DNA of 9,133 nucleotides. Origin: Streptomyces speibonae (GTDB lineage Bacteria; Actinomycetota; Actinomycetes; Streptomycetales; Streptomycetaceae). The stretch is taken from the NCBI GenBank assembly GCA_000715605.1, contig KL568543.1:272294-281426 (forward strand), read 5' to 3'. The position numbers were made by a program, and so were the translations under genes. Positions 6,294 through 9,133 of the stretch are shown piece by piece (position 1 is the first letter of the stretch; every line of letters starts with the position of its first letter). Under the pieces are notes generated by a model. The model saw only the letters and a program-made list of their open reading frames with translations. It was not told where the DNA came from and ran no database searches.

Positions 6294-6410
6294 ATGCCAG
6301 TCCTCGACCCGAACCCCCAGAACGGCCAGAAGAAGATGCTCCTGGTCTTCGGCGCGTTCTTCGCGATCTTCATCGTCATCGGCGTGGTGGCCACCGTCCT
6401 CGCCCCGTGA
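6294..6410 (+). CDS. 38-residue membrane peptide, SGM_5486-type transporter-associated
   Basis: The peptide reads MPVLDPNPQNGQKKMLLVFG and then continues as one hydrophobic span, ending VVATVLAP before TGA. The polar, Lys-Lys-containing N-terminus (1-14) should stay in the cytosol and residues 15-37 should cross the membrane. Length, the DPNPQNGQKK start and the place behind a CynX/NimT-type transporter match what I know as the SGM_5486 family of transporter-associated proteins, whose function is not established. It may bind or stabilise the transporter. The ATG has no strong ribosome binding site. GAGACT at 6282-6287, six bases before the ATG, weakly resembles a -10 box, so a separate leaderless transcript is possible. 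The gene is 159 bases behind the transporter stop, with the repeat element between. Codon use is normal for the genome. Confidence 0.8.
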   Translation: MPVLDPNPQNGQKKMLLVFGAFFAIFIVIGVVATVLAP

Positions 6411-6446
6411 CACCGCCACCGCCCCGCCACCGCCCCGCGCAAACCC

Positions 6447-6468
6447 ATGGTGGTGCCAGCCCCACCAT
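6447..6468. terminator. Possible hairpin after the 38-residue peptide gene
   Basis: ATGGTGG at 6447-6453 pairs perfectly with CCACCAT at 6462-6468 around an 8-base loop, 36 bases after the peptide's stop. It could end that transcript. The stem is only seven pairs and no T run follows, so the call is weak. Confidence 0.35.
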
Positions 6469-6604
6469 CCCTTAGGGGGCCAGGCTCAGGGTCAAGTGGG
6501 TGGGTCACCGGATGGGTTGGTCCCTCAATGATCCGTACCTTCGAGATGTGGCCGCGGACCGCGGCCCACGGACCGTACGAGGGACACGAGAAGCGGAGGC
6601 CACC
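6469..6604 (+). promoter_or_regulatory. Leader region of the 68-residue microprotein gene
   Basis: Repeated GGGT words crowd 6489-6518, including two copies of GGGTCA at 6489-6494 and 6502-6507, 13 bases apart. TACCTT at 6536-6541 fits the TAnnnT -10 pattern, with no convincing -35 box. A strong ribosome binding site, GGAGG at 6595-6599, stands five bases before the ATG at 6605 and decides that start over the in-frame ATG at 6500. Confidence 0.4.
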
Positions 6605-6811
6605 ATGGCGGCGCGCACGGACACCCGGCCCGACACGGCCCCCGGCGGCAGCGTCGACACGCGGCTGCCGTGGTGGGCCCTGGCCCTGCCCGCGCTGGCG
6701 TTCGCGGCGCTGCTGACCCTGGTCCTCAACCCCTCCGAGGCCCACGCCGCCGCCCACGAGCCCACCATCGCCCACCTCGTCGAGCGCGCGCAGCAGCTCA
6801 TGACCCGCTGA
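6605..6811 (+). CDS. 68-residue single-span membrane or exported microprotein
   Basis: I do not recognise the family. The polar, Arg/Asp/Thr-rich N-terminus (1-20) is followed by one hydrophobic segment, LPWWALALPALAFAALLTLV (21-40), then LNPSEAHAAAHEP and a short amphipathic tail, TIAHLVERAQQLMTR. AHA at 46-48 would suit signal peptidase I, which would release a peptide of about 20 residues; otherwise this is a membrane-anchored protein with a short extracytoplasmic tail. The ATG is supported by GGAGG five bases upstream, and codon use (nearly all G/C-ending) is that of a real gene. It stands alone between the 38-residue peptide gene and the phosphatase gene, which starts 64 bases later on the same strand, so the latter two may be co-transcribed. 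Confidence 0.7.
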   Translation: MAARTDTRPDTAPGGSVDTRLPWWALALPALAFAALLTLVLNPSEAHAAAHEPTIAHLVERAQQLMTR

Positions 6812-6832
6812 CCACCCCGCAGGCGCTGGTCA
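6809..6832. other. Short inverted repeat at the end of the microprotein gene
   Basis: TGACCA at 6809-6814, which includes the microprotein's TGA stop, is mirrored by TGGTCA at 6827-6832. It may be a weak hairpin or a protein-binding site before the phosphatase gene. The stem is only six pairs. Confidence 0.25.
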
Positions 6833-6875
6833 ACTACCTGCGCCCCGTGGCCTGTTTCATGCGAAGCTGGGGTGC

Positions 6876-7394
6876 ATGAGCGTCGCAGAACCCCGCAGGA
6901 TTGTCCTTTTCCGGCATGCGAAAGCCGACTGGCCCCCGGTGTCCGATCATGAGCGCCCGCTCGCCGAGCGGGGCCGGATGGATGCCGCGGTCGCCGGACG
7001 CAAGCTCGCCGATACCGGCATCGCCTTCGACCTGGCCCTGTGCTCCACCTCGGTCCGCACCCGGGAGACCTGGAAGCTCGCGGTCCACGAGTTTCCGCAG
7101 CGGCCGAAAACAGTCTACGAGGAGCGGATCTACGAGGCCTCACCCGGCGAGCTGATCGCCCTGCTCAACGAGACCCCCGACGACGCGCAGAACGTCCTCC
7201 TGATCGGCCACAACCCCGGCGTCCAGGGACTCGCGGACATCCTGGCCGGTACGGCCGAGGGCGACGCCCGCGAGCGCATGAACCGCCGCGGCTACCCGGC
7301 GGCCGCCTTCGCCGTGCTGTCCTTCACCGGCTCCTGGAAGTCCCTGGAGCCCGGTGTCGCCACCCTGGTCGACTACTGGGCGCCGAGCGAGTGA
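6876..7394 (+). CDS. SixA-like histidine phosphatase family protein
   Basis: This is a small cytosolic member of the histidine phosphatase (phosphoglycerate mutase-like) superfamily, closest in size and layout to SixA-type phosphohistidine phosphatases. The 172 residues contain the catalytic RH motif as LFRHAKADW (Arg13, His14), the second-arginine segment CSTSVRTRETW (Arg61 likely), an acidic patch EERIYEA (83-89), and the second catalytic histidine in LLIGHNPGVQG (His112). The catalytic cycle should pass through a phosphorylated His14. The real substrate is unknown; SixA in E. coli acts on phosphorylated histidine proteins, but many actinobacterial relatives are uncharacterised. The ATG at 6876 has only a GGGG run four to seven bases upstream as a ribosome binding site. 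I see no clear promoter in the 64 bases before it, so read-through from the microprotein gene is plausible. The gene is convergent with serB. Confidence 0.88.
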   Translation: MSVAEPRRIVLFRHAKADWPPVSDHERPLAERGRMDAAVAGRKLADTGIAFDLALCSTSVRTRETWKLAVHEFPQRPKTVYEERIYEASPGELIALLNETPDDAQNVLLIGHNPGVQGLADILAGTAEGDARERMNRRGYPAAAFAVLSFTGSWKSLEPGVATLVDYWAPSE

Positions 7395-7397
7395 CAC

Positions 7398-7447
7398 CCG
7401 GCCGCGGGAGCGGGCGGCGCCGCGCTGCCGGCCCGCCCGCCGGCCGG
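7398..7447. terminator. Large hairpin between convergent phosphatase gene and serB
   Basis: The outer arms CCGGCCG (7398-7404) and CGGCCGG (7441-7447) pair perfectly, and the inner arms, GGGAGCGGGC-like on the left and GCCCGCCCGCC on the right, pair with small bulges. The hairpin starts three bases after the phosphatase stop and ends one base before the serB stop. It can therefore end transcription from both sides. There is no T run, as is common in Streptomyces. Confidence 0.7.
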
Positions 7448-7448
7448 C

Positions 7449-8657
7449 TCAGCCCACGTCGAGCGTGTCCGCCGCCTCGACCTCTTCGCGCGTGACGCCC
7501 AGCAGATAGAGCACCGTGTCGAGGAAGGGGACGTTCACCGCGGTGTGGGCGGCCTCGCGCACCACCGGCTTGGCGTTGAAGGCGACCCCGAGCCCCGCCG
7601 CGTTCAGCATGTCCAGGTCGTTCGCACCGTCACCGATCGCCACCGTCTGCGACAGCGGCACCCCCGCCTCGGCCGCGAACCGGCGCAGCAGCCGCGCCTT
7701 GCCCGCCCGGTCCACGATCTCCCCGGTGACCCGGCCGGTCAGCCTGCCGTCGACGATCTCCAGGGTGTTGGCCTGGGCGAAGTCGAGCCCCAGCCGCTCC
7801 TGGAGGTCATCGGTGACCTGCGTGAACCCGCCGGAGACGACGCCCACTTGATACCCGAGCCGCTTCAGCGTACGGATCAGGGTGCGCGCGCCGGGCGTCA
7901 GCCGCACCTCGCTGCGCACCTTGTCCACCACGGAGGCGTCCAGCCCCTCCAGCAGCGCCACCCGTGCGTGCAGCGACTGCTCGAAGTCCAGCTCCCCGCG
8001 CATCGCGGCCGCCGTCACCTCGGCGACCTTGTCCTCGCACCCGGCGTGCGCGGCGAAGAGCTCGATCACCTCGTCCTGGATCAGCGTGGAGTCGACGTCC
8101 ATGACGACCAGGCGCTGCGCCCGCCGGTACAGTCCCGCCCCGACCACGGCGATGTCGACCCCGAGCCGGCCCGCGTCGGTCACCAGCGCGGTCCGCAGCG
8201 GCTCGGTCTCCACGCCGGACACGGCGAACTCCACCGCCGTCACCGGGTACTTGGCGAGCCGGAAGATACGGTCAATGTTGCCGCCGGCCTGCGTTATCCG
8301 CGAGGCGATCGCCGCCGTCGCCTCCGAGGTGAGGGGGTGGCCCAGCACGGTGACCAGGGACCGGCCGAGACCGCGCGGACGGTTGTCGCCCTTGCCCGAG
8401 ATGATCTCCGCCTGCATCTTCATCGACTCCGCCCAGTTGTGGACGGTCGCCCGCAGATCTCCTTCGAGCCCCTTGGACGGCGCGTTCACGAGCGCGCAGA
8501 GCACGATGCGGCCACGGGTGACGACCTGCTCGATGTCGACCACATCGACGGAGTAGGCGGCGAGGGTGTCGAAGAGCCCGGCCGTGATGCCCGGCCGGTC
8601 CTTCCCGAAGATCTTGACCAGAAGGGTGGGAACGTCGGAGGTCTGCGATGCGCTCAT
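7449..8657 (-). CDS. serB: Phosphoserine phosphatase with N-terminal ACT domains
   Basis: This enzyme should hydrolyse O-phospho-L-serine to L-serine, the last step of serine synthesis, in the cytosol. The 402 residues are close to the length of mycobacterial SerB2. The N-terminal half holds two ACT-like regulatory domains (about 9-88 and 99-174; the first opens LLVKIFGKDRPGITAGLFD). The C-terminal HAD phosphatase domain has all four motifs: DVDST at 187-191 (nucleophile Asp187, acid/base Asp189), Ser275 in VVSGGF, Lys320 in DRAGKARLL, and GDGANDLDML at 342-351. The capping-domain segment ELFAAHAGCEDKVAEVTAAAMRGELDF is typical of SerB. The ATG at 8657-8655 follows a GGTGGGAG ribosome binding site; a longer frame reaching 8801 adds a Gly-rich stretch without family similarity and was not used. 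The ACT domains suggest feedback control by serine or another amino acid. Confidence 0.95.
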   Translation of the reverse strand: MSASQTSDVPTLLVKIFGKDRPGITAGLFDTLAAYSVDVVDIEQVVTRGRIVLCALVNAPSKGLEGDLRATVHNWAESMKMQAEIISGKGDNRPRGLGRSLVTVLGHPLTSEATAAIASRITQAGGNIDRIFRLAKYPVTAVEFAVSGVETEPLRTALVTDAGRLGVDIAVVGAGLYRRAQRLVVMDVDSTLIQDEVIELFAAHAGCEDKVAEVTAAAMRGELDFEQSLHARVALLEGLDASVVDKVRSEVRLTPGARTLIRTLKRLGYQVGVVSGGFTQVTDDLQERLGLDFAQANTLEIVDGRLTGRVTGEIVDRAGKARLLRRFAAEAGVPLSQTVAIGDGANDLDMLNAAGLGVAFNAKPVVREAAHTAVNVPFLDTVLYLLGVTREEVEAADTLDVG

Positions 8658-8797
8658 GGTGCTCCCACCGTATCCGCCCCCCGAGCCCCCTTGCCTCCCA
8701 GGTCCGCCACCCGGACAGCCCCCGGCAGCTGCGGCAATCGCGCCGCTGGGGCGGCACCGGCAAGCGCCGCAAGCGAAACCCCCGTACCCGAGCGGAG
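8658..8797 (-). promoter_or_regulatory. Intergenic region upstream of serB
   Basis: These 140 bases separate the proline-rich gene from serB on the same strand. The only clear signal is the serB ribosome binding site. TACGGT at 8672-8667 fits the TAnnnT -10 pattern but overlaps that site and has no -35, so I do not call it a promoter. A direct repeat of GCAAGCG occurs twice about 8760-8775. serB may also be read from the upstream gene. Confidence 0.3.
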
Positions 8798-9133
8798 TCA
8801 CCGCCCGCCCTTCGGCTGACGCGGCGCAGGCGGCGGCGGAGGCGGAGGCGGCGGCCCCTCATCCGGCCACAACGCCCCTCGCCCCTCACCTCCCGGCTCA
8901 CCCCGCCGACCCCCACGCCCGGGCGGTGGCCCGACAGGCCCGATCACGGTGGGCGCCCCAGAAACGTCGTACGGCGGCCTCGGCCCCGGCGGCCGGGAGT
9001 CCTCGGGCTCCCGCAACGCCTCGGGCGGCACCCGCAAGTACGGATTGGTATCCGGATTCGGCGGCCGATAGGGCCTCCCCGGCGCATACGGCCCCGCCGG
9101 CGGAACCGGCGAAACCTCCCCCCGGGCCACAGC
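8798..9133 (-). CDS. C-terminal part of a proline-rich protein, function unknown
   Basis: I do not recognise this gene. The minus-strand frame is open from the right edge to a TGA at 8800-8798. A GTG at 9130-9128 could be a start, but the frame continues past it to the window edge and no ribosome binding site can be seen, so the gene probably extends further. The 110 visible residues are low-complexity and rich in Pro, Gly and Arg, with repeated RPP, GPP and YxPP-like pieces and a run of nine prolines (93-101) followed by APRQPKGGR. No membrane span or enzyme motif is visible. Codon use is less strictly G/C-ending than in the neighbours (GTT, TAT, AAT, GAT, TTG occur), as is common in disordered regions. 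It may be the cytosolic or linker tail of a membrane or surface protein. The reading frame could also be fortuitous, though the Tyr/Pro spacing argues for a real one. Confidence 0.55.
   Translation of the reverse strand, partial: AVARGEVSPVPPAGPYAPGRPYRPPNPDTNPYLRVPPEALREPEDSRPPGPRPPYDVSGAPTVIGPVGPPPGRGGRRGEPGGEGRGALWPDEGPPPPPPPPPAPRQPKGGR

Noticed and set aside
4812..6419. A 535-residue minus-strand frame opposite the MFS transporter
   Set aside because: Gly/Asp/Arg/His-rich shadow without motifs; the plus strand encodes a clear twelve-span transporter.
6500..6604. An earlier ATG start for the 68-residue microprotein
   Set aside because: The extra 35 residues are polar and look like non-coding sequence, and GGAGG stands just before the later ATG.
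8658..8801. A longer N-terminus for SerB
   Set aside because: The added stretch is Gly/Cys-rich without similarity, and the ATG at 8657 has a good ribosome binding site directly before the conserved ACT domain.
8820..8860. The GGC/GGA-rich tract as a separate non-coding repeat
   Set aside because: It is explained as the codons of the proline run in the minus-strand protein.
1..9133. Signs of a mobile element, defence system, biosynthetic cluster, riboswitch or RNA gene
   Set aside because: No transposase, integrase, tRNA-like end, repeat-spacer array, nuclease, NRPS/PKS or conserved riboswitch core is visible. The known genes are core-type genes of uniform composition.

Overview
The window reads as chromosomal DNA of a Streptomyces or a close relative. 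G+C is very high, almost every codon in the real genes ends in G or C, and GTG and TTG starts are used. I also recognise several actinobacterial hallmarks: the fabG-inhA pair, a two-ACT SerB, a CynX/NimT-type transporter followed by a tiny SGM_5486-like membrane peptide, and an intergenic repeat of a kind I associate with Streptomyces. Genus assignment is by recognition, not by a search. I see no phage, plasmid, IS, CRISPR, rRNA or tRNA feature.

Layout. (1) 1-2175, minus strand: tldD followed by tldE (tldE is cut by the window's left edge), joined by a 4-base ATGA overlap; together they should form a TldD/TldE metalloprotease. (2) 2176-2485: a 310-base divergent control region with three 7-base tandem repeats on the tldD side and a 7-base inverted repeat on the fabG side. 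(3) 2486-3978, plus strand: fabG and an InhA/FabI-type enoyl reductase, the two reductases of fatty-acid elongation, probably one transcript, closed by a hairpin at 3992-4022. (4) 4064-6410: a GntR/FadR-type regulator (minus) divergent from an MFS transporter (plus), with an imperfect palindrome on a good -10 box between them, then a repeat element and a 38-residue membrane peptide. (5) 6411-7394: a control region, a 68-residue single-span microprotein and a SixA-like histidine phosphatase, all plus strand. (6) 7449-8657, minus strand: serB, convergent with the phosphatase across a strong hairpin. (7) 8798 to the right edge, minus strand: the end of a proline-rich protein of unknown function.

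How the parts relate. fabG and fabI act on successive steps of the same FAS II cycle. The regulator, transporter and 38-residue peptide look like one regulated transport unit of unknown substrate. tldD/tldE, the phosphatase and serB are conserved housekeeping-type genes with no evident functional link to each other.

Most of the window is ordinary core genome. The least explained parts are the regulator/transporter/micropeptide unit with its probably leaderless, operator-covered promoter, the 68-residue microprotein, and the repeat element at 6135-6220.
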